NCBI GenBank assembly: GCA_964034945.1
Contig: OZ035960.1
Location: 105,412,433-105,476,432, forward strand
From: Chrysopilus asiliformis
Lineage: Eukaryota; Arthropoda; Insecta; Diptera; Rhagionidae
Direction: 5' to 3'
Length of the DNA stretch: 64,000 nt
The position numbers and the translations under genes are program-made. Below are positions 11,704 through 21,608 of the stretch, piece after piece; position 1 is the stretch's first letter; each line of letters begins with the position of its first letter. The notes under the pieces are model-generated. The model searched no databases. It was given only the letters and a program-made list of their open reading frames with translations, and had not been told where the DNA came from.

Positions 11704-14684
11704 CTAAAATTAAATAATTGAATTTAGTTAACAAAAACGTACTTTCAGGCTAGGCTGTCCATAAAAAACGTCACGCTAATTTTTTGCTTTTTCTGGTCCC
11801 CTTTCTTGTGTCTATTTCACACGCGGGGCGAATTGCCGGACATTTCATAGTCCAGCATGGCACGAATAATTTGATATTAGCCCAATATAGCTATTTTCAC
11901 CGCCCTGTTATGCCAATCACTGATAGATTTTTTTTAAAAAAAAGTCTAAAGCGGATTTACTATGGCGAGCCTCAATTTTAAATGAAAAATCTCGTTTGGA
12001 AAATAACTAGCCGTGTTTTAAATGCATAAATAAATGCTGTTTTATGATATTTCAAAAACTATTAATTTAAAAAAAAACAGCAGGACAACGAGTTTTTAAT
12101 ATTTTCATCAAAACCCACTGTTTTTGCATGACCTGCAAGCAGCATGACAAAGCTTGCCCTGCGTATGAAATAGACGTCTCCTTCTTCCCTTGTTAAGCAT
12201 ATTGCAAGTTCTGTATGGCACTTCATGCTTGATCAACATTTCAAGCAGCGCCCCTCTCCCTTTTAGATAGGTGACGTATTTTATGGACCTCCCCTTTGAA
12301 AACTTTTCAAATTCTTTTAAAATCTTTCAACCTGAAATCCACGAACACCAAACATTTTGTGAGTTTTCCAACTCACGATGAGACAGGATTCACCCAAAGG
12401 ACATACAGAGAGGATAGTGCAAGGTGGGCAGGAATTTTGTATAGGACACGGGCAGGACATCATTGGAGTAAATGCTTGAGAGTAGTTTTTATCGTTTTTC
12501 TAAGAATATGGAAGACAGTTTTTCTTTTTAAATATCAAAATGGTTAAAAAAAAATTGAGTTTATCAGTTATAATTTTAACATCAAATTAAATTCTCGGGA
12601 AATTAAATACATTTCGAAGAATAAGAAAAAAACAAACCCAATTTTTTTAAAGATTTTTTCCTCATTTTAAATTTAAAAAATATTTTCTTACATTCGAACC
12701 AGTGTTGTGCATTTACGCGTAAACAATAAATGTTTACATTTACGCGTAAACAATAAATGTTTACATTTACGCGTAAACAAAAAATATTTACATTTCTCCG
12801 TCAAAAATTGGTAAACAATAATTGTTTTTGTAAACAATAGTAAAGAACTTTCAAGAAGGTTAACTATCGTAAATAAACAGCTATTTTCTGTTGAAAACAA
12901 TCTCTGAGTTTTGTCAGTCTCTGAGTAAGTAAACAGTCAGTAGTTTCAAGTCTGAGGCAGATCAGTTTTTCGTGTACTTCAAAAAATAAGTATAATTAAA
13001 TGAATCGGAAATCAAAAGGCAGTCGTTACGCTCAAATTAATACAATGAATAATTTTTGTAGGGTTTTTGGACTTGAAGATTTGAATTTATATTAATAAAA
13101 AGAAAAAAAAAATTTGGCAAATTTTGTTTTAGAAAGAAGAGGGAAATCTGGAAGTATTTTGGCCCAAATTTCAATATCCAGACTTTTTCAAGTCTCTGAA
13201 ATTACTGAAAGGTTCTGCTACAACCGTTGAAATCGAAAGATGTTTTTTCTAATTGGGGTTAAATTCATACTTTCGCAAGTGATCATTTAATAGATCAAGC
13301 AAATGATTTTCCTAGCAGATAACATTTAATAGATCAAAGAAACTTCTTTACATTTCTTAGATACTAAAAAACGTGAATAAAATCAAGATAATGTTTTTCC
13401 TAACAGATTACCACATTTTAGTACTAAATTCCATATAAATTTTGCACTAAAACCTAATAAATTCTTAGTAAAAGAATCCCCTAGATTTTGTTCACTTGGC
13501 TCATGGAAGAAAATGTTCGTTTTATGATTTCATTTGGCTGTTGCAGAATTATAAATAACTAGCTTGCATACCCGTCGTTGCCGGGTTAAGTTTTTTCAAT
13601 TTTTTTTAATGTGTATGTTGGAGCTAAACTTCAGGCCAATCGGCTCGGTAGTTTCCCCGCGAAAGGGTAACAGAGAGGAAGAGCTAAGTTTCGAGATCAC
13701 TTTACCCCCTCCCCTTACTCCCCCACCTCTCGGGCTACTTTTTAATGGGTCGGTGTTGGGGCTGGACCCCCGACGAACATCTATGCCAAATTTCAGGCCA
13801 AACGGTTCAGTAGTTTCCCCGCGAAAGAGTAACATAGCGCAAAAACTAAATCACTTTACCCCCTCCCCTTACTCCCCCCACCCCTCGCGCTACTTTTCCG
13901 TATGCCTATGTTGGAACCGGAACTACCACAGACACTCATGCGAAATTTCAAGTCAATCGTTTTAGCCGTTTTTGCGTGAAAGAGGAACAGACAGACAGAC
14001 ACCAACTCATTTTTATATATTAGTATGATGTAGTTATTAGAGAAAACCAGAAAAACCAATTGTTTACATTCTTTACATTGTTTACTGTAATTTTAGGTAA
14101 ACGATTAAAACGATCCGGTAAACGATTAATTTTTTACAAGTAAACTATTCTGTAAAATACGTTCTGTAAACAATTTGCACAATACTGATTTCGACACTTC
14201 TTGTTGAGATTTTTTTTACAAATACTTACAAGGCACAAGTCATTACGAGATGATGGCAAGTCACAAATATCGTTCCTTGATGATAAACAAGAAAATAATA
14301 ATTTTGGTCCCTCGCGAAGACTATATATCAAAATGCCGTTAAGAAATGTTAATATCGTCAATAAAATGTTTATAAATGTTATCTGCAAGAAAACAAAAAC
14401 AGAAAAGTATTAAAAAAAATAAAAATAAATTGAAAATAAATTCCTTACAGCATTTTCTTTTTTCCCATTCCGTTGATTCATCGATTTATATTTAAATTGT
14501 TGACTAGTTTTACTGATATCATTATCAGATTTTCTTCTCGTATTTTCGTCACTATTATAGCCATTTAATTGTTTATATTTACAATAATTATAATGATAAT
14601 AACAACAACAACAACATTTGATTGGTTCTCTACTGCATTGGCATTTTGGCATCATACGAAGTAATTCGTCAATCGATTGATAAT
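11305..14684 (-). CDS. Cys-rich single-pass membrane protein, unrecognised (3 exons, 5' partial)
   Basis: Three minus-strand exons join in frame: 14684-14449, 14382-14230 and 11703-11305 (stop TAG). Every junction has a good acceptor (TTTTTAG, TTCTTGCAG, AATTTTAG) and donor (GTAAGG, GTAAGT). The product visible here is ~261 residues. Residues 1-78 contain CQC and a run of five Cys followed by a polar, basic stretch. Residues ~79-101 form one hydrophobic segment (ITFINILLTILTFLNGILIY). The remainder carries paired Cys (CDLPSSRNDLC, then CVDGCLKC across the junction) and ends in CCCVKC. The first exon starts one base into a codon, so an upstream exon is missing. Inference: a type II or type III membrane protein, or a precursor with Cys-rich lumenal part. 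Family not recognised. Confidence 0.65.
11753..12294. mobile_element. non-autonomous DNA transposon with GTCCATAAA...ACGTCAC ends
   Basis: The left end GGCTGTCCATAAAAAACGTCAC is mirrored by GTGACGTATTTTATGGACC on the right (imperfect inverted repeat). No coding capacity. Related ends occur alone near 28493 and 41280. Lies ~50 bp from the exon at 11703, inside the intron. Confidence 0.6.
12295..12699. other. intron sequence, nothing recognised
   Basis: AT-rich intron DNA between two transposons; no motif or open frame with coding character. Confidence 0.4.
13125..13265 (+). pseudogene. fossil of a hAT transposase C-terminal region
   Basis: One frame reads KLLKGSATTVEIERCF and, after a one-base shift in a T run, FSNWG. 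This resembles the conserved hAT dimerisation end (usually ...SS.ERxFSxxG). Stops and the shift show it is dead. Its position inside hAT-type ends supports the call. Confidence 0.5.
13559..14028 (-). mobile_element. non-autonomous Helitron, short copy
   Basis: Read on the minus strand it starts A/TCATACTAATATATAAAAATG (14028) and ends with the hairpin ACCCG-GCAACGA-CGGGT followed by ATGCAAGCTAG/T (13559), i.e. 5' TC, 3' hairpin plus CTAG, inserted between A and T. Interior: TCTGTCTG run, then ~150-bp units with GGGGGTAAAGTGAT and ACTCTTTCGCGGGGAAACTACTGAACCG. It is nested in the hAT element. Confidence 0.85.
14230..14382 (-). CDS. exon of the Cys-rich membrane protein (membrane segment)
   Basis: Acceptor TTCTTGCAG, donor CTT/GTAAGT; exactly 51 codons, phase 0 at both ends. 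Encodes the hydrophobic segment and the repeated SSRND motif with its Cys. Confidence 0.65.
14449..14684 (-). CDS. exon of the Cys-rich membrane protein (N-part)
   Basis: Acceptor TTTTTAG before 14684, donor GCT/GTAAGG after 14449. Two bases complete an upstream codon, then 78 codons follow, including an in-frame Met-Met that might serve as an alternative start. Encodes CQCSREPIKC and the Cys run. Confidence 0.55.
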
Positions 14685-14744
14685 CTAAAAATTGAATTAA
14701 AAATGAATTTTATTAAAACTAATTTCTAAAAAAAAAATATGTGA

Positions 14745-15080
14745 TTAACAGCCCTATTCTGACAACTACCCAATTGACCAAATTGGTTGGAAAACCAATT
14801 AGATTTCCAATCATCTTGTACCAAGTACCGAAGGTACGATTTATGGAATTTTGACTGGAAATCCAAGTTTTTTTCCTGTGAAAATGGTTCTTTTTGTACC
14901 ATAAGGTCCATAATTCCAAATATTCCCACAAATATTCTTAAACTTTATAAAGGAAAATTACGTGGTACATTTGGACACGGTACAAAAATTCCAACATTGG
15001 TCAATTGGGTATCAGTGATCGATGACTGATCACTGAACTTTTGACCAATGACTGTCACAATGCCAGAATAAGGCTGTTAA
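14745..15080. mobile_element. piggyBac-like MITE with TTAA target sites
   Basis: TTAA/CAGCCCTATTCTG on the left (14745) is mirrored by CAGAATAAGGCTG/TTAA on the right (15080). The interior is non-coding and contains further internal complementarity (CCAATTGACCAA...TTGGTCAATTGGG). Confidence 0.7.
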
Positions 15081-15440
15081 TTTGAATTTGTTTAATAGAT
15101 TTTGATTCTGGAAATGAAAACAGAGGATAATCAATAAAGGTTAAGAAAACTTTATGAAATGTGCCCGAAAAAAAGATGGCGGAAATGTTTTTGGGGCTAC
15201 AACATACCAACAGCGTTGCACTGCCGTACTGCGCGATTTTTGAAAACAGCCAAACAAATTTAGGCGTTTTTCTTCCTATAAAAGGTTTATTTTTGCACAG
15301 GTAAATAAATAAACTGATAACAAAATAAAGATCATGCAAAAAATGTCTTTAAAAAATGCGCAATAAACCTAACTATCAAAATTAATTCTTAATTTTTTTT
15401 TTGCATAAAATCAACCATTTTCGAAAAATTGGGCCAAGGG
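15081..15440. other. intergenic sequence, nothing recognised
   Basis: AT-rich, with a short open frame on the minus strand (15339-15055) that overlaps a transposon end and has no supporting feature. Confidence 0.35.
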
Positions 15441-15447
15441 GCATTAA

Positions 15448-15745
15448 TGCCAATTCAGACTAACGATTGCGATTACGATTGCGATCACGATTGCGATTAC
15501 GATTACGATTACGATTGCGATTACGATTGCGATTGCGATTGCGATTGCGATTGCGATTGCGATTACGATTGCGTTTACGATTGCGATTACGATTGCGATT
15601 ACGATTGAAGCTTCTCGACCAATGAGATAAAACTTTTCAACGATAGGGACATGAATGCTTTGATTTCAGTGGTCGAGGAAGCTCAATCGTAATCGTAATC
15701 GAAATCGCAATCGAAATCGAAATCGTTAGTCTAATTTGGGCTTTA
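15448..15745. repeat. fold-back element whose arms are hexamer arrays (GCGATT/ACGATT)
   Basis: The left arm begins AATTCAGACTAACGATT and continues as about 22 copies of GCGATT or ACGATT (15464-15607). The right arm (15687-15727) is the complement, AATCGTAATCG..., ending AATCGTTAGTCTAATTTGGG. The whole can fold into a hairpin around a ~75-bp unique centre. Confidence 0.8.
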
Positions 15746-15886
15746 GTGTAGCAAGAGATCACAGTCTGCCATATTTTCAGGAGAGTAAGTTTCGGTTATT
15801 GATAACCAACTACACAAAATTTTTGTGAAAAATCAAAATTTTTGTGGGAAATCAGAAAAATTTATAGCTGGCAACACCTTTAAAGC

Positions 15887-15929
15887 GGCAAATTTTAATA
15901 TTCGCCACAACCGAATATTAAAATTTGCC
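15887..15929. repeat. perfect 18-bp hairpin with 7-nt loop
   Basis: GGCAAATTTTAATATTCG (15887-15904), loop CCACAAC, exact complement 15912-15929. Likely the core of a small fold-back element. Confidence 0.7.
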
Positions 15930-16004
15930 CCTTTGCTACGCTAAAATTACTGAGGAGAATTCGCTATATTTATTTTCCTCATTATCAGTGTTTTATATTC
16001 TGAA

Positions 16005-16186
16005 GCCTAGTTTCCACGGAAGAAAAGCTGCAGAAGTTTGCAGCGAGTAAAAAAGACCATTGAAACTTTAAAATCCGTAAAATAGATATTTTTTTTACTG
16101 TACGAAACGTGAATTTGCGGGTTTCCATTTGCTAAATGACTTGCCGAGAATAAAACTGCTGTAGTTTTTGCTAATGGAAACTAGGC
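16005..16186. mobile_element. 182-bp MITE with GCCTAGTTTCCA ends
   Basis: GCCTAGTTTCCA at the left and TGGAAACTAGGC at the right are exact complements. Flanking 8-mers ATTCTGAA and ATTATAAA may be a worn 8-bp duplication (hAT type). No coding. Confidence 0.65.
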
Positions 16187-16608
16187 ATTATAAAACTTTA
16201 GCCTAATTTGTGTTAACAGCCGTTACCTAATAGCATTTTTGTTGTATAGTGGGTACTAGGAGTGTATCTTAGTGCAGGCGTGCACTACATTGGCAAGCAT
16301 GCAGAATAGTGCCGAAGTGGCAACTAGAGTTTTTAGAACACCTATAAATTAATATTTTAGTGAAAATCGAAGTAAAGTAGAAAAAAGCAAGTAGTAAAAA
16401 AAAATAAATCGAAATATACTTTCTTGCCATCTCCCATAGTGGTTTGTACGCGTTTTAAAATTTAAAATTGCCAGTTTAGCATCATTCTACATGCTTGCCA
16501 ACACGGTGCACGCGCCTGCACTAATTTAGCGACAGATACGTGCAATATACCGAAAATGCTAGTAGGTTTGGTAACAGTAGCTGAAATACTAATAGTTTTT
16601 GACAAACA

Positions 16609-16842
16609 GGGCACCAATCATGTATTCCGACGCGTCTCTGTCTTTCGACTTCGACGCAGCTTTTAACTCTTGACTTCGCCATATCAGCAGCTTCAAATTT
16701 CCTGGAGTGACAGTCAGAATCAGGTTTCGGTTTATAGTGACGATTCCGCGAAATTTCAAGCTCCAGATATGGCGAAATCAAGAGTTAAAAGCTGCGTCGA
16801 AGTCGAAAGACAGAGACGCGTTGGAATACATGATTGGTGCCC
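16609..16842. mobile_element. fold-back MITE, copy 1 (GGGCACCAATCATG ends)
   Basis: Nearly the whole element is an inverted repeat: GGGCACCAATCATGTATTCC at the left is mirrored to 16842, with arms of ~100 bp (through GACGCAGCTTTTAACTCTTGA). A second copy lies at 20837. Confidence 0.85.
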
Positions 16843-16989
16843 AGGACAATGACAGCTGTAGGGCGTACCCATAAAATTTTAGCACCCTGCTTAGCCTTTT
16901 TTGTGGTCTCTAAAACAAGGATAAGTGTTAAATTTTCTTACGGCAAACGAAGATGTTTCCGCATTATTTTAGAACACGAATAATTTTAA

Positions 16990-17750
16990 AGCATGGTTTT
17001 TACTTTTCTCTTCTATAGAGGGAAAGTATTGTTTTCATTTCGGAGACAGACTCGAGAATGGAGGCAGATAGAAAATTTCTGATCAGTCCGAAATACGTTT
17101 CAGGCAAAATTATGAGCCTACCCGTACATCTGTAGAATACAAAATTTCTGATCAGTCCGAAATCCGTTTCAGGCAAAATTATGAGGCTGTCCGTGCATCT
17201 GTCTGTCTTTCGGTCTGTCCGTTTTACCTATCTTAAATAACTGGAGAATCCGCTGGCCTAGCGATTTTAAATTTTTTGTGAATAAGTTTTACGTAAATCG
17301 GAGTTTTCTATCACCTTTTGGAAAAGTAACGGTAGCTATAACGGATACCTCCCATACAATTTTTTATGAAAAATTCCGTTTTTTGAAAGTTCGTCGACAC
17401 CTATGCGCTTTTGGGAAAAACTTTATAAATCAAGATTTAAAGGTTATAAAATTTCCTACAGTTTTTGCTTTAACGGCTTTTTTGTATCTCTAACGGTGCT
17501 CAATATATTAGAAAAAAAAATCAGTTTTTTGAAAATCTCTCGAAAATTATGCCCTTTTGTGAAAAAAGCATATAACCAAATTTATAGGAAATAAAATTTT
17601 CTACATTTTTCGCTTTAACTGTTTATACGTATCTCTAACGGTTCTCAACATATTTCAACATATTTTTTGAAAATTTCTCGGATAAACTATGCGCTATTAT
17701 TAAAAAATACATATAACCAAATTTAAAGGAATATTTAATTTAAAAAATGC
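16990..17750 (+). repeat. dispersed repeat with a TCTGTC run, copy 1
   Basis: Begins near AGGGAAAGTATTGTTTTCAT..GGAGAC, has a duplicated TTTCTGATCAGTCCGAAAT..GTTTCAGGCAAAATTATGAG block, then GTCTGTCTTTCGGTCTGTCCGTTT and a tail with tandem AAAAGTAACGGTAGCTATAACGG-like units. Same arrangement at 26815 and 63850 (+) and 49250 (-). Class unknown. Confidence 0.75.
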
Positions 17751-17752
17751 AT

Positions 17753-20497
17753 TTATTTACTTTTTGCTAACAACGAATGAAACTTCCCTCCACATTTTGC
17801 ATCACTTCCATTCATCTCTTCTGTTATTTCGCAAAATTTACAAAAATTTTGTCCTTTTATAACTTCCGAACCTTTTCTCCAAAATTTTAAAAAATTGAAA
17901 AAATTCCATCGGTTTGACTTTTCAGGATCATTTTTGTCACAATAACATAAGCCCTTTGGTTTGGCAACCTCAGCAAATGGACAATCAAAATATCCACAAT
18001 TGTTAGGGCAATTTCCATGATCGCAACTGGAATTCGTGTTACAGTCGCATGACGCATGACGCTCTTTTTGGTATTCCGTTGATTTTTCATTGCTTCCAGA
18101 CTCGTATTTTTCAATCTCTCCAGTATTGGAGTTTCCATCGTCGGGAAATTCTACTTTCCCATTTTCCAGTGGATCATCTGTGGGGAAATTTGGAAGCTCT
18201 TCAGTTCGAAATTCAGAAATTGAAATTTCCCGATCGATTTTTCCTTCAGTTGATAAATTGCTATCTGCTTGGGAAGGTGGTTCTGATAACGGTAAAATTC
18301 GATATTCGATTGGAAGATGTTCATGCTCTGAAATTGAATTGATGTTGATTGGAAGTGGTCCATTATTGCTATCAGATGGTGTTGAAAGCTCATTTGAATG
18401 CCATTCAGAAGGCAAAGTATCAGACTGGAGATTCTTTGGACTTCCATTGGATTTTTTATTGGAATCCTCGTCCGGGATGTAATTGCTGTCGTTTAGCTCA
18501 GTAAAAGAATTTTTAGAAGCACTTGTAATCTGCTTTCCTGGAAAACTAGGACCCTTACTTCCATTAACTGGAATATCGGAAGTTACTTCAGGTTTAGATG
18601 ACCCTCGGATCCAGTTGTATTGACTATCGTCGCCAGCACTTATAGATGGTTTAATAGAAAGTTTTTCATCAGTAGAAATATGGCCGGGCGCTAAGTTTAT
18701 GGTACTTCGAGTGGGATTTAGAAGAATTGAAGATGCGTTGGAAGATTCTTCCTGATGAAAATTTTCAGCAGACACGAAATTCTCGCTTCCGAATTCGTCG
18801 GATTTATTTTCCAATAAATGGACGGATTTCTGAGACAAATCGGAGTGATATTTTGGGAGGTCGGATGAAATTGAATCCAAAACTGATCTTTTTTGCTTTT
18901 CCAAAACTCCTAAACCGGAGATTTCCGTGCTTTGAGATGCAGAGTCTGCGGAATGGTCTTGATTTTCATCTGTGGGTTCATTTAATGGAATTTCCAGTGA
19001 TTCTTCCAATAGCGGTTTTTGAAATTGTTCCAATCCTGTTTCTGGCTGATTTTCCTGTATCTCTGGATCAATTGAATTTTTTCCAGCTTCCAAAAACACT
19101 TCTTCCGATGTTGGTGGAATACTTTTTCGTGGACTCGTTTGATTCTCAAAACCCTCTTCATCATCTGCCGAAAAATTTTCGCTCGAAAAAATATTTTTTG
19201 ATAATGTTTGCCGTCTCCGTGGACGAGATTTTCTAATTGCTTGAATTTCAGATTCTTGACCTAAGGACAATTTACTTCGAAGGGATTTATGTGAGTTTTC
19301 CGCTGTCCATGAAGTTTGAGTGCCAACCATATTCACGTTGAGGTCAGTTACAGTCTCAACATCTCGGAACTCTTTAACCAAACTTACATTTAGTGTATTT
19401 TTGGGATCAGAAGTCAAATTTTTCTCACTTACCCAGGCATTTTCTTCAGATTTAACTTTTTTGGGTTTACCGAGTTCTGAAGAAAGATTGATTGCTGAGC
19501 CCGAAATTGGTGGAAATCCTGGAAGAGAAGTTTCCAGCGCTTTTTCTTTTAATTCAAGTAATTCTAGATTTTCATCCGAAGTTATTGGAAATGGAGGTAG
19601 TGTAGTTTCCAATGGTGTTGAAGCAAACCCTGTTGCTGGAATAAATTCAACCACATCTTCAAATTCCTTAGAACTGTTCGCACGAGCGACATCTGGAAAA
19701 TCACTTTCACTCTCATTAGGATCTCTTGCTGAAGGAAATTTTTGAGATTTTGTCTCTTGGTTGGAATTTCCAGGCAGGTCCTTGGAATTCTTTTCATACT
19801 TGTTTGCGGCTTCATCGAATACTTTGAGTAAAGTCTGTCCGGTACGAATGAGGTATTTTAGGGTCTCACGAAATGCTTTCTTCTCGGGCATGGAATTTAT
19901 AATCGAAACAAGACTTGGATGGGCGGAACTTAAGGGATGGTCTTTTGCACGAATTCTACTTCTCGGTGGTTTTGGTGGAGGGATTTTTCGAATTCTCGAA
20001 GAAGTCGGTCGCGGATTGTCTCGATTCGATTTTGATGGCACAGGTTTTATTTGCTGGTACTCGTCCATTGTTTGAGGGACCTCTATTTGCGCGTTAGGCA
20101 CTTCCTCTCGTGGTGGCGGCTCCGGCATCACCACCTCGTGAATATCTTTTCCTTTCTTTTCAGTTTCTTGATGTAGCTTTTGCGAATGGGTCTGTGAAAG
20201 CTTTCTTTTATAGCAAACTACGGAATCTGAACTAGTCTTTCGTTTAATGCAAAGCACTAACTCCTGTGTCGAGTCAGGACAATTTTTATCAAATTCCAGA
20301 TGAGAAACTTCTTCTGATTCTTCGGTTCTTTGCAGATCGTCGTCTGACTCGTAAAAGATGTGACTTTTCCCTCCGATTACCTTTTCTACAGCAACTGAAG
20401 TTGAAGACGAAAAATCTCTTGGTATTGGTAAAAGGCTAGTGCTTGAAAATGATTCCAGTCTTGACCACTTCTCCTCTGATTCTTTTTCGTTTTCCAT
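17753..20497 (-). CDS. disordered 914-residue protein with a Cys-rich tail, unrecognised
   Basis: A single uninterrupted frame of 914 codons with ATG at 20497 and TAA at 17753, far longer than chance allows in this AT-rich DNA. Mostly Ser/Glu/Asn/Pro-rich and probably disordered. A basic proline motif (PPPKPPRSRIRAKD, about residues 174-187) precedes a predicted amphipathic helix (about 198-235, MPEKKAFRETLKYLIRTGQTLL...). Residues ~815-905 are Cys-rich: CDC, CDHGNCPNNC, CPF, CYC, CKFC and CGG, in pairs that could bind metal. No signal peptide or membrane segment. It lies 1.85 kb downstream of the end of the coiled-coil gene on the same strand. A continuation of that gene is unlikely, because both have their own start or stop. 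Possibly lineage-specific. Confidence 0.8.
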   Translation of the reverse strand: MENEKESEEKWSRLESFSSTSLLPIPRDFSSSTSVAVEKVIGGKSHIFYESDDDLQRTEESEEVSHLEFDKNCPDSTQELVLCIKRKTSSDSVVCYKRKLSQTHSQKLHQETEKKGKDIHEVVMPEPPPREEVPNAQIEVPQTMDEYQQIKPVPSKSNRDNPRPTSSRIRKIPPPKPPRSRIRAKDHPLSSAHPSLVSIINSMPEKKAFRETLKYLIRTGQTLLKVFDEAANKYEKNSKDLPGNSNQETKSQKFPSARDPNESESDFPDVARANSSKEFEDVVEFIPATGFASTPLETTLPPFPITSDENLELLELKEKALETSLPGFPPISGSAINLSSELGKPKKVKSEENAWVSEKNLTSDPKNTLNVSLVKEFRDVETVTDLNVNMVGTQTSWTAENSHKSLRSKLSLGQESEIQAIRKSRPRRRQTLSKNIFSSENFSADDEEGFENQTSPRKSIPPTSEEVFLEAGKNSIDPEIQENQPETGLEQFQKPLLEESLEIPLNEPTDENQDHSADSASQSTEISGLGVLEKQKRSVLDSISSDLPKYHSDLSQKSVHLLENKSDEFGSENFVSAENFHQEESSNASSILLNPTRSTINLAPGHISTDEKLSIKPSISAGDDSQYNWIRGSSKPEVTSDIPVNGSKGPSFPGKQITSASKNSFTELNDSNYIPDEDSNKKSNGSPKNLQSDTLPSEWHSNELSTPSDSNNGPLPININSISEHEHLPIEYRILPLSEPPSQADSNLSTEGKIDREISISEFRTEELPNFPTDDPLENGKVEFPDDGNSNTGEIEKYESGSNEKSTEYQKERHASCDCNTNSSCDHGNCPNNCGYFDCPFAEVAKPKGLCYCDKNDPEKSNRWNFFNFLKFWRKGSEVIKGQNFCKFCEITEEMNGSDAKCGGKFHSLLAKSK

Positions 20498-20836
20498 TTA
20501 ATTTTAATTTGCTGAAGTTTTCCGTATTACGGTGGCACAAACAAGAATTGATGTTTACTGATTTTTTTTTGTAATTTCAATGAGAAATGTTAAATTCTTT
20601 TAGCGTTTTAATAAAAACAAATTTTGGGGATTTTTTTTTAAATAAATACGGCGAAAATAAACAAATAATTTTGTACGTTGTATAAATACGACCGAAAAAT
20701 ATTAAAAATGAACTAAGAATTTATATGAAGTTGTTTTCACGGTTGCTTTGACTATGAATTTTTTTTAAGTGCTGTAAAATTTGAAAAAAATGTTAGCCAC
20801 TCCAAATGCATTTTTTTGCGAAATTTTGTTAGACCT

Positions 20837-21056
20837 GGGCACCAATCATGTATTCCGACGCGTCTCTGTCTTTCGACTTCGACGCAGCTTTTAACTCTTA
20901 TCTTCGCCGTATCTGCAGCTTGAAATTTCGCGGAATCGTCACTATGAATCGAAACGTGATTCTGAAATTTGAAGCTGCTGATATGGCGAAGTCAAGAGTT
21001 AAAAGCTGCGTCGAAGTCGAAAGACAGAGACGTGTCGGAATACATGATTGGTGCCC
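20837..21056. mobile_element. fold-back MITE, copy 2 (GGGCACCAATCATG ends)
   Basis: Same family as 16609-16842, 220 bp, arms ~100 bp with a few mismatches. Lies about 340 bp upstream of the start codon at 20497, so it may touch that gene's promoter region. Confidence 0.85.
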
Positions 21057-21139
21057 TGTAACTTTTTAAGAATATTCCTGCGAAATTTCAGCCCCGATTG
21101 TAATTTTCGTAGGTGTGCTAAAAATTAATTAAAAACTGG

Positions 21140-21189
21140 GGTAACGTGAAGATCGGTCCCTGTTTTAAGGGATTGATCTTCGCGTTACC
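21140..21189. repeat. strong hairpin, ~22-bp arms
   Basis: GGTAACGTGAAGATCGGTCCCT, loop of about 6, AGGGATTGATCTTCGCGTTACC. Two or three mismatched pairs. It stands alone in spacer DNA. Confidence 0.7.
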
Positions 21190-21608
21190 GTGCCACGACA
21201 CTCCAGCCACATGAACGCATATCACCGCAAACGCGGGAGTTTAGATAGTGCGTTCGCCTTGATCGTCAGTGATTTGCCATTGTTTGGCTACGTTCGCCTT
21301 GACTGAGTTGAATGTGCTAACCACTCTCGCCTTTTTGAGCCCGCGCAAACACAGAACACACACACAGAACTGAGCGTGTTTACCTTGGTGGCAAAAATCT
21401 CTAATTTTGATGCGCTGATGGGTAAATTTACGGAATTTTTTGTGTAGCAGGGAGTGAAAAAAAAACTAAAGCAGCAGCACCAAATATTTAAATTTCAATA
21501 ACTGAATGACGACTGACTGAAGCACTCGGCAAAAGTTGACGAGAATGTGGATGTGGTTGACACACTCGCTCTTCTCGAGAACGGCAAATATGATTTCCCG
21601 ATTTCTTG

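Larger units (their letters stand above)
12700..14187. mobile_element. decayed hAT-type transposon
   Basis: Ends are CAGTGTTGTGCA (12700) and its near-complement TGCACAATACTG (to 14187), typical of hAT ends. Flanking 8-mers ATTCGAAC and ATTTCGAC look like a worn 8-bp target duplication. Just inside the left end the motif TTTACGCGTAAACAATAAATG is repeated about three times, and GTAAACGATTAA-type repeats lie at the right end, as expected for subterminal transposase sites. A transposase fossil lies inside and a Helitron has inserted at 13559-14028. Confidence 0.65.
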
